Part shown: in pieces, positions 36,717 to 50,279 of the stretch
Layout: the number at the start of each line of letters is the position of its first letter
How positions within the stretch are numbered: the first letter of the stretch is position 1
Position numbers and translations under genes: made by a program
NCBI GenBank assembly: GCA_037903355.1
Contig: JBAJFE010000038.1
Coordinates: 806,001 to 870,000 of the forward strand
Reading direction: 5' to 3'
Source: Trichuris trichiura
Taxonomy: Eukaryota > Nematoda > Enoplea > Trichinellida > Trichuridae
Length of the DNA stretch: 64,000 nt
The notes under the pieces: generated by a model
Seen by the model: only the letters and a program-made list of their open reading frames with translations
The model's database searches: none
What the model was told of the DNA's origin: nothing

Positions 36717-37341
36717 AAACTTTTTTAATAACGGAAACCTTCAGGTTTATTTATGCATAAACAAACGGGAGCATTTCCTTAGTAAAACAATTGTTGTATG
36801 AGCTAACTCTCCTTATGCAAACAAGTTATCACCAATTCAAAGAAAAGTAATTATGTAAACATAACCTTTTCTAACATCAATGGACTTAAAGCTTCTACCC
36901 ACCAACGCTTTCAAAATATCAGAAAAATTGTTTAGCCAGTCCAGTTCGATTGCAGCAAGTCTAAGTTGTGGAAACTTCTTAAAACCGCAGTAAATGAAAG
37001 CGGCGGCAAAACTTTTATGCAAAAGAACAAACAGGTGCCTTCGCGCTAGTCGAAACGATTTCCGTATGACTAACGACCAATGGGACGAGTCATAATGCCA
37101 GAAAATACTTCGCTACGTTTACCAAAATCAGGGAATATTCTACATACTAGAAGAACAAGTTGACACGGGTATGAACGCCGTACAGAATACCTGAATGAAA
37201 CCTTTCAGTGCTACTGCCCTAGTTTCATTTGGTGTGAAATGGGGGAAACAGTTTCTCAAAACGGTTCCTTCCCGCAGCACAGGGCAACATTAAAAAACAT
37301 GCCCTTCAGGGTAATTGCTTTCCTAGAAAGAGTTTTTGCTC

Positions 37342-37652
37342 AGGTCTTTTCAGGAATCTCCCTTGCGCAGGCGGGGTGCCAACTTCAAAGGAGATTGCCG
37401 GCCAACCTATCCTGCCCCAGCCTAAGCCTAAACCTAAACATAAAGGCTCAGGTAATCCGCGGGTCAGTAACCGCACCTCCTGCATGTGCCACTGATGCTC
37501 CATTGTCCTCTTCGTTCAACTTGTGCGACAAGTGTTCAGTAACCTACAGTAAAACGTTCCTCCGGTTGTTCTACTAATCCGCTTTATCGTCGCGAATAAC
37601 CCTTTGAAGTTGCCGCCTCAGCCGACACATGGGAGAATTCTGAAAAGATCCT
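37342..37652 (+). mobile_element. Foldback MITE with TTAGGC-like core, copy 2
   Basis: Terminal inverted repeats AGGTCTTTTCAGGAATCTCC and its right-hand partner (read inward GGATCTTTTCAGAATTCTCC) continue into a shared GGCAACTTCAAAGG block. The interior at 37420-37436 reads GCCTAAGCCTAAACCTAA, a degenerate telomere-like tract in the same relative position as copy 1. About 0.3 kb, non-coding. No convincing target duplication is seen. Confidence 0.7.
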
Positions 37653-38088
37653 TTTATTCTTACAGAGAACTCTCAATATAATCTCAGTCTTGTATGTAAA
37701 TTATAAGTGAAGAAGATAGGCATTTTCAAGCTGCATGACTTTTTCCGCAGATGTTAATGACATCAAGACTAACAGGTGTACCAGCAAGATGGATTTCTTC
37801 CTCGGAAACCTCGCTGCTTTTATTCCGAAGGACAAAATAAAGCGGTCCACAAAGAGAACTTGAAAGAACCCAAGCGTTTATGCAGAAACCTCATATTTTC
37901 AATGTTGTAGCAGAAATCACAAGCAGCATTTTGCTAGTCAGAACGTCTCACCCGTCAAGCAAGTATGAAATAATGCCACTGGCTAACTTCAAAGAGGCTA
38001 TTCGATGCTTTGTTTCAATAGAATAAAAAATGTTCCCAGGAAATGGGTTCGGATAGCAAGCAGCATGACACGTGAGTCATGGGAGACG

Positions 38089-38395
38089 TTCATTTCCCGT
38101 ACGGTTATTTGCCGGACGGTCATTTGCCGAACGGTCATTAGCCTGAACGGTCGCTTGCCGGATGGGTCACTTGCCTGAATGTTCAGTTGCCGAACGATCA
38201 TTAGCCTGAAGGTACGTCCGCCGGACGTTTATTTATATAGCTTTACGTTAATCTAAAGCTTTACGTTTAATCCTTCGGGCAAGTAATCGCTCAGGCAAAT
38301 GACCGTTCGGCAACTGACCCGACGGGCACATGACCGTTCAGGTAAACGACCGTTAGGCAACTGACCTGTTGGCAGTTGACCGTTGGGCAATCGAA
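38089..38395. repeat. Inverted array of degenerate 15-bp units
   Basis: The left arm (38089-38228) is a head-to-tail array of units close to GGTCATTTGCCGAAC, with variants. After a roughly 45-bp AT-rich centre with a repeated AGCTTTACGTT, the right arm (38276-38395) carries the complementary units (GTTCGGCAACTGACC and similar). The whole can fold on itself in many registers. The unit length is regular but there are no unique spacers, so it is not a CRISPR array. It is probably a foldback element whose arms grew by tandem duplication. Confidence 0.75.
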
Positions 38396-41300
38396 CCAAA
38401 CCCGTGAGTCATAATATTTTACTGCGACATAACAGGAGGAAAGATGAAATTTCATGTCATAACTTCATTGACTGCAAAGTAACATTGGTTTTTTCATCTA
38501 AGTTCAAGCATCGAAAAGGATATAGAGGAAAACAATCATGAAAGCATCAGTTAAAGGACCTGGGGATTATTAGTGAAGTTGCTTGTAAAAGCTTTTCTTT
38601 TGCAAACAAGCCATAGCATGTTTAAAGTATGAGAACTCATAAACTCCAGTTTCATGAGTTCTTTCAGCTGCGGCAAGGGTGTATTAAAACTTTTGCCACC
38701 AGAAAAAGCTAAAGTAGTTCCAGGCGTTGTACAAGAATCTAAGGTCTGTCAGCATCGCCCAATCTATTGATATAAACGGAGCAAAAGAGCAAACCTACGT
38801 GATCTCTGAACGAATCCTGTTGTACTAACGTAATTACGAACCAAAGAAGGGCTCTAAGGTAGCTGTTTGTATGAAAGGAGGAAAGAACTCTATTGGCACT
38901 GTGATGGGCTTACGGCTCAAGTCTAATGCACGCTATTGGCAAAAGATTGAGCTTTATTGGAAACAAATTCTGCCGCGTCTGAAACCATCCTCTTCCTTCC
39001 CTAGACGAATCTGAAAGAGAAAGCGAAATGGAGACAGCTTTCAGAGTGCTTACTCCCGCTTCCACCAGGGATTGCAATATGATTTCGCCACAGAACAGCT
39101 GCCTAAAAAACTATCAGACTGAAATCATAATCGCTATTTTCTGAATAACCAAGTTTTCAAGACAATATTGACGTGAGGTAGCTTGCAGATAAAATATTAA
39201 AGGTAGAACGGTCAACGAAATGCGGACTGGGCAAGTCGAATGACCTGAACGTTTTACGGAAATATCTCAGTCCAACGTTACATTTCACTGGAAGTTCAAC
39301 CACGAAAGCTAACATACATCCATGACACAACGTTAAATTTCGAAGAAAATTTTATTGAATTGAATGCTTTTAACCTTTACGGATAATTAACGATGCATTT
39401 TAAAGGCTGTGTTCCCTTGCTTGACTGACATTGGCTACGAACAACATGGGTAGGAAAAGCTTGTGTTCTCATCTTGAATATCCTTTTCGTTGCTGCGAGT
39501 CCATGTTGGTAGCAAAGATGTTAACTGTTTACTGACAATAAATTCGTAAGATGAATGTTTCGAACGAGTTACCATTAGCATCAACGTACTCTATTTGCAA
39601 TGGCTAACTGCCATGTCAATTATCGCAACAACCAACAAGGAAAGAAATTTCGAGGAAGCAGGTTTTTTGAAAGGTATCAGCGGCTAGCAGACTATAGCCT
39701 TCAGGTATTCGTTTCTGCCATGGTTGCCCTTTCAAAATGCTACCACAGCAAACAGCTATTCTCGTGACATATACATCTATTAATAATTAACAGGTTCGAT
39801 TGCACAACTGCGCCAACTTCAATTATGAAATACCTTTTCTAACCGCTCAGGCAGCATCGGTGCAGTAATGAAGAGGATTTAAGCGCAATTTCATCATTTA
39901 CTGATAATTTACGCCAGCGATTACCCAATTCTTCCTTATTTCATCAATACTATTAGCCGTTGCCAATGGAATCATAGGCGTTCTGGAAGCTTCGTCCAGT
40001 CGGGAGTCTTTTAAGACCAGCCAATGCTTTGACATACAAATCCTGTCACTAAAAAGACTGCAGCAAAAGTTTATTGTCTACGTGGAGACGAAGCATGTTG
40101 ATTGATCGAGGATAAAGTTCCCCAGGTTTTACTTCTGAAGGCTGTAGCAATGCTTCAGTGAATGCCAATAAGTTGGTTAGCAGCACTGACTCTGTCAAAG
40201 TCACTATTGATTTTCTCAGCTGAAGGTGCGTAAGTCCGCTTTTAAACTTTCTCAATAGCTACAGAAGGTCGTGAACAGCAAGGTAATATTATTAGCTAAT
40301 TATAACATTAACGGGAAACAAGAGTGAATGTTAAATCTCTAAGGCTAAAAATTAACGCACTGCGCCCAAGGCTAGTACAGCCGGTTTTGCAAAGCATGTC
40401 GGTTGCGTAAGGGCAGCTTATATAAGCGTAATCTATCTCAAAAACATTGAAGTGTTCTATTTTTTCTAATTCGTAATAAAACTTAAGCTGAAGGAAGAAT
40501 TACACTAGCATTACTAATGAATCCCTGCAAAACCACAACTGCTGCATAAAAGACTGGTATCAGTGGAAATTACACTGCGCAGAATCTTATATAACACCGG
40601 AACTGATCTGTCAACTTATCTGGCGCACTTTAAAATGTCTTTAGAAAAGCAACATTTGCTACTTATTATATAACATCATAGAGCTTTTTGCGTGCAAGCC
40701 TAATAGGAAAAGCAATGGAAATGGGTTGAATTTGAAGCGTAGTTGAGTCAAGTTTTGTTCCCGTGAGATGAAGAAGTCCAAGAATTATCGCTCAATTTTC
40801 TACGTGCTTTTCGTCATCTAAAATTTTAACTTATAAACTTAAATTCTCAATTTGCCATCTTCCAGAAGCATGACAGTGTTTGCTAATCCAATAGCATCAG
40901 TTGTGCAGCAAGGGTGCGGGAAAGCTAGCCAGCTAATAAGAACAAAGACAGAACATAATCCCACCTAGCAGAAGATTAGGTTGTGTTCGTGCCGTTCAAG
41001 TTCAGAAAAATGCAACCTGTCCAAGAGAATTTCGAAGTTTCTGAGACTGATACTTAGCCAGAAAAAACTTTAGGCTCCTTATCGTCTAGACGTTCATCAC
41101 ACCTTAAGTATTAGAACTGTGAGACTTGATTTAAACTGTTTCGATCAAAACCTAAGCATCCGCCGCCCTTTCTTAGACAAAATAGAGGAACTGAAAACAC
41201 TGCAGATTTGCTCAGGAATTCAGATTATACATTCGGCAAAAGCTTTTGCGGTATGAAAGTAACTGATACAGATTTACGCAAACCATATGCTTTAAATATT

Positions 41301-44300
41301 CATTTTAGCACAAGCGTAAAAACATGCTTTCAAGAATTTGGATGGGCGCAGTTTATCTTCAAAATCCCAACAAATTGTTTCAGTCAACCAAGGATAACAG
41401 GTATATCTTCAACAAGCTGGAATTAGGTTGCTACTTCAGTCGAATCAAATTATAATAAGCGCTTTTCTTGAGTTGCCTGAAGCGAACTACCAGAAATTAG
41501 CATGTTTAGCAGTTTACGATATTTATGCAGTTAGACAGCTTCGTCTTACTGCAAATGCATGTAGCTCTTCAGGTGAGTGGATGACGTGATGCGTACATCA
41601 AACACTCAAAACGCCAAAAAATTATAAACTCGAACATCACAAGAAGTTCCCAAAACCCCAGAAACTAGTAGTTCCACGCAGCGTAAATAAAGGAATGGAT
41701 ATTTGTTGTTCGATATGCTAACTACGTGTTAGGAGGTTTGTTTTCATAGCGTTCTACGAATTCGAAAATTCCTTGTTGATAACTGCGCTATGAGGAACTT
41801 TACTGACTTGTGCTATTCCAAAAAGCTACCAGTGTCGCAGCAGTTTTCCAGCACCATTTGGTAATTAGGAAAGAAGTGCTGCATAGGAAGTGTAGCAGCT
41901 AGAGTGTTCAATAAGGTCTCTTATCCATTATTTAAACTGCATTTTAGACAGCACTATTCAGTCAGAAATAAGTAATGGCAGCGAAATATTGAGCTGACGT
42001 ACCCAAATTACGATGTGCATCACGCGGTCGATTAGTTTTCAAATTTTACTTTTTAGGTAATAACAATTGCTTCAGTCAACATAAATACAGTTTGCAAACA
42101 GTGAAATGTTCGAAAAGCAGTAAACGTAGTATTACTGCACTTCGTGTGAAATGCACGCACAAACTTCACTTGAAATAAACAGAGACAGCAAGAAAGAGAC
42201 CAATTGATCGTCCAACCATTCGTCAGCATGAATTTTCACTCATTTTTGAAAGCAAGTGCCACAGTTTGCTAACAAAAGCCCTAATCAAGCTAATGGGGTC
42301 ACAAATCTTCTTTATGCTCGTTGTTCAAATTACGCTGTCCTACTTTTCACCAGGCAAGTTTTCATACTAGGAGAGGAGAATGCTGCTACTTAAGGTAATA
42401 TAATCACTTGTTACAGCATCAGCGCATTTGCAGTGTTTCTGCAAACACCAAGAATGTGATCAGACAAAGTGCCGCCTCAGCTGGTCACTGATGACTGAGA
42501 AAATGACAGGTAGACGGCTGATTATGTTTATCTCATTTTTCTAAAAAGCTATAAATATGCATCGCACTTGAGAAAGCTGTCAGTCTGAAACAGTCAGACG
42601 GCTCACGTTTTAAATTGTGAGCTTGATGGAGCGATCTGAAACGTGTTCAAATGGTCTCAAAAACAGCAGTTCTTTTACTATGCTAAGCAAAAAGTACGTA
42701 AACAGAAAGGGAAAACACGAAATTCGCATGTGTGCAGCATGCGAATTTTGTTCCTCACTTTTTGACTTGTTACGGAAGTCTCAGAAACATTAGCATTAAT
42801 ACTAGTGTTCTATTAATACAAAAGTGCATGCCTTAATTCTGTTTCCAGTTTCCTTAATTCTCATCTAGTTCGCTTCAGCTGCAAAATAAGAAGGGATTAA
42901 GTGGATTTTGCAGTTAAACTCTGACTACAAAAAATGAAATTATCATTTTGTTTCACAATTAACACTTTCTTTCAATAAACGGAAAGATACCCACCTGTAC
43001 GATTGCGCTAAAGGCAACCTTCCGTATGTTTAATGAAAACCACAAAAAACATTTTTTACAAAAATTAAAGTTAAAATTGAACTTCCATAATTAACTTTGA
43101 ATACGTAACTCTTGACGTAGAGTCTGTTGGTTACCGATGACGACGGGTGACGATTCACACATCTTAAGGTTCCGCTGATTAAAAAATTGAACACAGTAAC
43201 AGAAGCTACCCGTGCAAATAAATTCTCTCCAACATAAATCTTATCAGCGATAATTAACTTTATCTTAATAGGAAGATAGTCACATTGAGGATTAAGCTTA
43301 GGGTATCAGAAGCTGCCAACTACTTTAGCAGGTAACAACTTTCACATCTGAAAAGCTGTATGTAGTCAGCTAATCCATCGAACAAAAAGATTACACACAG
43401 CCAGAACTTAAGGCGTGTTTAAATGGAATGCTGCACGCAGAAAACAGCATATGAGATAGGTAGAGGAAATTCTAACTAGACGTGATAGTTTACGCCAGCT
43501 ATTATTAATAATGCTTTTCAAGAATAACATTGTTCTATGGACCAGTCAACAGAGATCACTTGGGAATGTCTAAAATCTATGTAATCCTTTCACGATTAAC
43601 TAATACGAGTCCCGATGGTGCATTTAATAAATAAATTAAGAGAGTAAGTACCGATTCTGTTATGAACAGCAGTAGCAGCCGTATGTTTAGACTATGACTT
43701 CACGTCGTTCTATGATAGCACTTATGTTGAAAATAAGTCACTTTGTGAGGTGGTAAGGTTTCACAGTTGCAAACGCTTTGTCGTTGGCAATAAACGGGGC
43801 TCATAATTAAACAACTTGGGTCACGGGCACATGGGCAAAAACTGATAAAAACCAGTAAGTGACACTGGCCGTGCATACGTATCCTGCAAAGCTGTTGAAA
43901 ATTTTTATCATTATCAGAATGCTCTCCTTTTTAACTGTTAACTAATCCTTTATCCTTGAATTACCGATTGCTCTTAAACTACAAACCATACTGCCCATAC
44001 GAATAAGCAAGTTAAAGGAATACATTGCACTCATTTCTCCCTGCTTTCATTCGTGGGCGCCGTTACACATTTTCTATGTTTATTACCTGACTGTTCACTG
44101 AACGCTGATTTCTTTTGGTTCACCTAAAAATAAGGATATTGACCAGTTTTGCTAGCCTAATCAGCCATCAAATGTGCTCAGCTCTGAGCTTTTCCTCTGC
44201 AGAGAAAAAGCCTGCTGTAATTGTCAGCTCTAGCATTTAGGATTCTCGGGTGAGCCATAAGCAAAAAAACCAAACACTTAACAGAAAATTTTGATTTGAA

Positions 44301-46759
44301 GAGGCTATCATGACGCTTTGCAGTCTGAGATAAAAAGAAAACTAATTGTCATACGATGTCGTTTGATGTATGATGTCGAAAACATTTTCCCTATATGAAA
44401 TCATCATTGCGTTTGGTGAAGTAACCTCGGCTTTAAAATTTTCAAAGGAAACACGGTTCTGTAAGACAGTCATTCTCATTACGAGGTGCATTCTGACGTC
44501 AGCTGAAATTGCTTTCTTGCCTTAGATCCATGTAATGACCTCTAGTCTATTCTTGCTTTATCTCCTTGAAATGAATGCTGTAAAGATGAAACCGCGTTGT
44601 TTCCACCGATGTTCACCGCCATGTTAGAATGAAATGGTAGGCTGGAACCAGCGTTGGCAGAAAAGGCATCGATGGAACAACGCTGCAGTGACGAGAGGTT
44701 ACGTAAGTGTGGAATTGATTTTTGATCTATCAGTTATCAGAGGACAACATTTATTGCTGCAATAATTTTAAATTATGTTTGCTCGTAATTGCCAGCAACA
44801 CAATTGCTTCGGGCAATTGATCCTTTGAATTGCAGAAGCCAAGAGTAAGCACAAGCCATAATTGTCTGTGCCACGCAAACGGGTAGAGAAGCAAACAAGA
44901 CGAAGAAAGAATTGCACACTGCATCTATTTAAGGAATCAACTGCTTTTGTGCTGTTCAGAAAAGTCGCAGCTGCTAAGCCCCTTAGCATATTCTGAATTT
45001 GGCAGCAGCAGACCTGAACACAATCCCCCAAAAACTAGCAATGATTCTCATAGCTTTTTGCGAACCTCTCTACCAGTTCATTACTGCTTAGTATTATGGA
45101 ATTAAAAAGACATAAGACAGTCCCGGGCCTTCCCTCTATTAGGCAGCTTCACGGAAAACATTAGTAATCCGCGGGTACCACAAGAAGTATTGGGTAAAAC
45201 TTGTATTTAACTTTGCGATTTCTTATTAGTCCGTATCATCGATTCTCTACCATAACGTAACATCTCAAAGCTCTAAACCTTATTACTGCGAGAGAATAAA
45301 GCACACCACGTGAAGGGAATTCACGGGAAGCTGGATTCAAAATTATATTTTCCATGGTAGCTTCATTTTTGCATTATCAAGCAGAAGTCTTCCTGTTTTG
45401 ATTATTTTTGCAAAGAGATCACAACGCCTAATGTCGCTTAGGCAAAACTACGAAATTTTTATTTCAAAATATCTGATAACCACGTAAGAAATCTAATGCA
45501 GCAATACTCACAATGAACCACTTTCGTGAAGATCAATTGGGCTAGCTGCCATCGCTTTAGGCATCCAAACAAATTTAAGATGAAGGTTAAAATATCGGCA
45601 TGCTCAACTTTACGTTTTCTATGATGTCAGTGCCACTTTCGTTGACACAAAGTATATGCAATAGAGATTTGACATAAAACTCTAGTAAATCCAATGCATC
45701 TGCAAGGTACAAAAATCCAAAAGAGAGAGAGGTGACTTAGACATGAAAGTTCTCCAGCCAACCAATAAGGTTAACGATAAGGAGCATATTAAAACTGTTG
45801 AATTAAATAAATAGCGAGCGTCTTTTAAGTGCAGTTGTCGAAACTTTAAAGCACGCTCTCCCTATTCTAACGCCGCGTGAGTTATAAAAAGATGGCTGTT
45901 ACACATGGATGCACTTATAAACAGGGGCGTGAACAATTAGCAGTCATAGAAAAACGCACTTGTATTAGGGCTAGTAGTAAGTTTTTGAAAGGTTTCACAA
46001 CATTTTCTGAAATACAATACTTCAACTCAGAAACACAGTGCTTTAATAACATATGGAGCATCGGAAGAGCCGTAAATCTCCATCTGAAATTGCAACAAAC
46101 GGACCTTTCATAAGAATTTACTTCTGTTTGAAAAAAGTTTCCAGGATATTGATTGTTCAGGTTTGTGCAAGTATGCCACGTGAGATGCGATCTTTCCACA
46201 GTTATCAATAAAAAATGGGTACAAGACATCCATACTCTCACTAACACTAAAACTTAAAAGCTGGCTTAAAAGAAACGTGATTCTTTTGCTTCTCATAAGT
46301 TTACAATTGTTCCAATCAGTACTATGTTTCTTCCAGGTAGGTAAAAGTTTCATGTCTATTATGGGTTTTACGCGGTTCAAAACTAGCAATGAAAGCGTAC
46401 ATAGCATGACAGGACAATAACAACTTAGCAGGCGCTAAAGAATGCGCAGCCTCTACAGAACATACTAATCTGATTTGGCATTCAAGGAAAAATCTACCTT
46501 TTGCTTCTGGGCCATATATCTGCCTGATTTATCGATTTTTGATCGTGTTCGAACTATGTCAATATTTTTCATGAAATATGCCCCATTGTAACAAGCAAAA
46601 AGAATTTTATTTCCGAGGTTTTCGGCTTAGCCATAAGCTTATCCTCGGCGGATAGCGTATCCAAGCTAAACAAAGCCTTTGCAGAGAAGTTGAAGAGCTA
46701 ATAACATCGCATTTTCCCTAAATTCCAAAACATTTCATCGAATAATGTTATATTTTCAG
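38396..46759. other. 8-kb stretch with no recognised gene
   Basis: No reading frame here shows a protein family, and no structural RNA was found. Upstream exons of the membrane protein ending at 47106 may be hidden in it. A small hairpin (AATTCGCATG / CATGCGAATT) lies at about 42720-42750. Confidence 0.35.
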
Positions 46760-47106
46760 GTAAACCAGAATCATGCCCTCAAGATATCCCTCGTTTGTTG
46801 TCAGGATGTCTTGTTAACAATAGCATATGGGAAGAAATTTGTGAATGCAGTAACAAAGATTGTGAACACATGTTGTACTACATGCGTAGATTTCTGGACA
46901 AGTATGAAGTCATGTGTGAACGTGAAGTTTTGAAACGATATGATCATGTCGTTACAAACCACTGGGATCACGCATATGATAACCTCGAGATCGACACAGG
47001 CCCAAGAACTAACAAACACCTTATTCTTTTGGTAGTTATCCCACTTAGCGTTGGCGCATTGGCAGTAGTTATGATCTTTTTAAACTACCACTGCAAGATG
47101 TGCTAA
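46760..47106 (+). CDS. Last exon of a Cys-rich single-pass membrane protein
   Basis: A strong acceptor (TATATTTTCAG, ending 46759) opens a frame that starts in phase with AAA CCA GAA and ends at TAA 47104-47106, with AATAAA only 8 nt later at 47115. The about 115 residues comprise a cysteine-rich segment (six Cys, with pattern CPQ, SGC, CEC, DC, MC), a charged stretch with DKYEVMCEREVLKRYDH, and a hydrophobic span HLILLVVIPLSVGALAVVMI near the C-terminus followed by NYHCKMC. This fits a type I membrane protein with a tiny cytoplasmic tail, its earlier exons lying upstream. I do not recognise the family; GDNF-receptor-like Cys domains are one thing to test. Confidence 0.55.
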
Positions 47107-47114
47107 TCCATAAC

Positions 47115-47120
47115 AATAAA
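47115..47120 (+). terminator. Polyadenylation signal
   Basis: AATAAA lies 8 nt after the stop codon of the Cys-rich membrane protein exon, supporting it as a real 3' terminal exon. Confidence 0.5.
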
Positions 47121-49231
47121 TAAGCCTCGGCTAACACAGATGCAATGATGGTTCAGTATCAACAATCTGGTATTATGCAATTTTCGGAGAAGCTCTATTT
47201 GGAAAACCTCATAAGAAATTGGTAGGCGCACATGGATCAACGCTGGCCCAGTTTAACAAGCAAATAGCAATTTTTTCATAAGACGAGGTAAGGCACCAAG
47301 CATCACGTCATGATAGAGCGATTTATACAGTTGGAAACTTTACCTATCGAAGAGAATCATTATATAAATGTGCTTTGAAGTATAATGAGAGCAGTAGAGC
47401 AAAACATGGCAAATAAACGTTCCAGACCTGGTGAGCTTGTACAGTGAACCACAGTCTGAATCAGTACAGAACACTGTTGGCATTTTTGGACCAGTACAAA
47501 CAGTTCAGACCGAGGGGAGTTCACATCCATTAATTCTGCCTTCTTTGATATGATTTGAATATAAAAGATATGATAAGCAAAGAGGATTCTCACTTACCAA
47601 GAATAATTTACGCTTCCTGTTCAAAAGTTGCAAGAAAGTAGTCTCTTTTCTTATTTTTGTCTTTAAGTGAAAAACGTTACCTGCTTCTCAGCTGACGTGT
47701 TCAATAGGATTAATATTGGCGTCAGTATCTACAACCTATTGGTGCAATGTTCAGGCCTTATAAAGATTTCTTCGACACTTTAATTTAAAGGAAACTTCTT
47801 TAATCGTATCATTAATGTGAGTTCCTTCAATAAGAGCTTTTTGCTGATACCAGTACATGTCATTTTTTTGCATTAAAGATGTCTTCACCAGTCAGCGCCT
47901 TCCGAACGATACATAAGCGTTTCTTGGAGATTTACTTCAGCAAGCCTTTCAGGCTGAGGGTATTTATTTCCATATCGACCTTTTTTCAAAAGCTTTTTAA
48001 ATAACTTTAAGACTTCAAGGAATTTCTGCTCTTAGGAAACGCACATTTTTCAGAAAGGCATACCTTCATTTTGGCACTTACCAAGGGTTAAAAGGTATTC
48101 TAATAGTATCCTTATATTGTAGCTCTTCTAAAATAAACCAACAAAATTTCCTAATTCCCTATTCTTTTTGTGATAGCTTGCTGAAATGCCATTTTGTAAA
48201 TGTTATAAAAGAGCTACTGGCCGTACAGTGAAGAGCAAAACCGCAGCGTTGACAGAGGGACTAGATAAATTTGTACTAGAAATTGTACTAAAATTATACT
48301 AAAATGAACTAGAAAAGTTCTATGAAAATTTGATACGGATGATAACTTTAGGGTTAATTTTTCGTTCAGATTTACTAATATGTCTACAGGAGCAAGTTAG
48401 TCGAATTGAGAACTTACCAACTGGCGCCACTAGTAAAAAAAAAATATATTGCGCCATTTGAAAGTGTACTCCTACTGATCGAGAGTAAATCCTTATTTTA
48501 TTATATTAACAGTCCCGTACTAACAGAATCTGAACTAATCGACGTAAAAAAATTAAAACAAGACCGCTTCTAGTCAGAATAGTGCAAACAGTGACGGAAA
48601 CTGAGCCAAGTAAACCTTCAGAAGTAATTTAGCTCTCATAACACAGACCGGACTTCATTTAATTTTAAATTACCGATTCAAAACGAACTGAAAGGACAAG
48701 GTAGCCCTTGAAAGCTACGTCGCTTTAACAAACGCCTTTCATCGAAGATGGGTTGGTATAATAAAAATTGCTCACGCAGTCTTTTTAAAAGTGTACAAAT
48801 AACTGCAGTTCAGTATGCCTTGAACTCGTAGCTCTTTGTAACTGGATGTTATGGTTTCGTAATATACAGATTTTACGGTAAGTCTCATTATGGGAACGAA
48901 CATTTTTAGCATCGGAAGTTTTGAGTTTTACCTTCTACCTGTTGTCCGTCGTCGAATTAGGCGAGAATTGGACCACGGACGACGGCAAGAGGCTGGATCG
49001 CAAAAGCAAAGGTGCTGACAACTTTCGCTTATATAAAAGAATTTACCGTAAAATCTGTATATTATGAAATTCAGTACATGCTGGATTTTGAGCCATTGAA
49101 ACTTTGCGTAGTGAGTAATCCTATAGTAACTGTACGTATACACTACAACTTATGGAACGTCGTATATCTGCCCCTGCTGCGAATACTAATACTTCGAAAA
49201 ATGTAATGCAATGAATAAGTCTACAAAAATC
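47121..49231. other. Stretch with no recognised feature
   Basis: AT-rich, with short frames only. No gene, RNA or repeat could be supported. Confidence 0.35.
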
Positions 49232-49439
49232 TTTTCATGATGAGGAAATTTATTACGGATATGTCCCGTTTGTTTTCTATATAAAGAGACTCCGGAGCTT
49301 TCGGGTCACTTAAGACCCGGTAGACACTTAGACACTTAAGACCGCTGATGATGGGTCTCGAATGACCCGAATGCTCCAGGGTCTCTTTATATAGAAAACA
49401 AACGGGACATATCCGTAATAAATTTCTTCATCATGAAAA
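49232..49439. mobile_element. Near-perfect hairpin MITE
   Basis: Inverted arms of about 95 bp. The outer arms match almost base for base: TCATGATGAGGAAATTTATT on the left and its complement ending TTCTTCATCATGA on the right, then ACGGATATGTCCCGTTTG and TATATAAAGAGAC. Towards the centre identity falls (CCGGAGCTTTCGGGTCA versus CTGGAGCATTCGGGTCA). No coding potential. It shares its GGGACA...CCGTAATAA edge with the hairpins at 33 and 55 kb. High arm identity suggests recent movement. Confidence 0.85.
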
Positions 49440-50279
49440 TATATTGTCCCGCACTAAGAAACCACGTTTTCAAAACAAAAATCTTTTGACCATAATCTCC
49501 AAAAGTTGCTCCAGGTTTGTTTATTTCTCAGAAATCCAAGCGTTTATGATCGATTTGTCTCTTTTAAGCGGTACGAGTTTTTAACTACAGTGGAACCTCC
49601 AGAGTTGACCATCTCCCAAGGTTAGCCGAAATTTGACAAGTTGGTTGGTTGGTCCACACGCAAATATGCACAAGGACGGCCTCCATACGTTGATCACCGC
49701 CGTAACTGGCAAGTTGACCACTTTAGCCATGACGTCGTATGTCAACCCAATGCTAGTTTGCTCTCTATAAGCTGATCATATCAGTTTGCTTCCCGTCAAT
49801 CGCTAAGAGTTCTTAACCTTCGGTGCTTGAATGTGCTATCTATTACTCAACGCAGCGAAGTTTTCATTACCGTGCACTGGAGGGGCCTGAAGAGAAAACT
49901 AGTAACATAGCTTTAACGATCCCTCTTTTATTCATGTTGGCGCAGCTTACGCGTTTTCTCGCGGGAGGGGGGGGGGGGGTGAATGGGAATGTCATTATAC
50001 CTCAAAATGGGGAGTTTAAAGAAATTAGGTGATGAGAAGGTAATAGATCATTTAATTGGAAAGGTCGTTTAACTCAAAAAAGGGAGCAGGAATCCTACAA
50101 CTCATTAGCTTTTGAGTCCATCTAAGAACAACAAACGAGTCTGAGTTCTCTAATACACCACTTGAATTCATCAGTTCTTCCGGTCATTGACGTTAGCGCT
50201 ACTAAACTAAGTCTTCGCTTCATAACTGCTGGAAAAGGCACGGATGGAATATGGAGACAAGTTTCTTAATAATGATAAT
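49440..50279. other. Spacer with solo Tigger-like end and G run
   Basis: At 49588 CTACAGTGGAACCTCCAGAG resembles a pogo/Tigger terminus without a partner. A run of 13 G lies at 49967-49979 inside an uninformative frame. No gene is supported. Confidence 0.4.

Noticed and set aside
37998..38201. Minus-strand frame with repeated MTVRQ motif as a repeat protein
   Set aside because: The amino acid repeat is simply the translation of the 15-bp DNA repeat array.
38089..38395. CRISPR-like regular repeats
   Set aside because: Units abut with no unique spacers, the two arms are inverted, and the window is eukaryotic.
49967..49979. 13-G run as a functional G-rich element
   Set aside because: A single homopolymer that may be a slippage or sequencing feature; no other G tracts nearby for a quadruplex.
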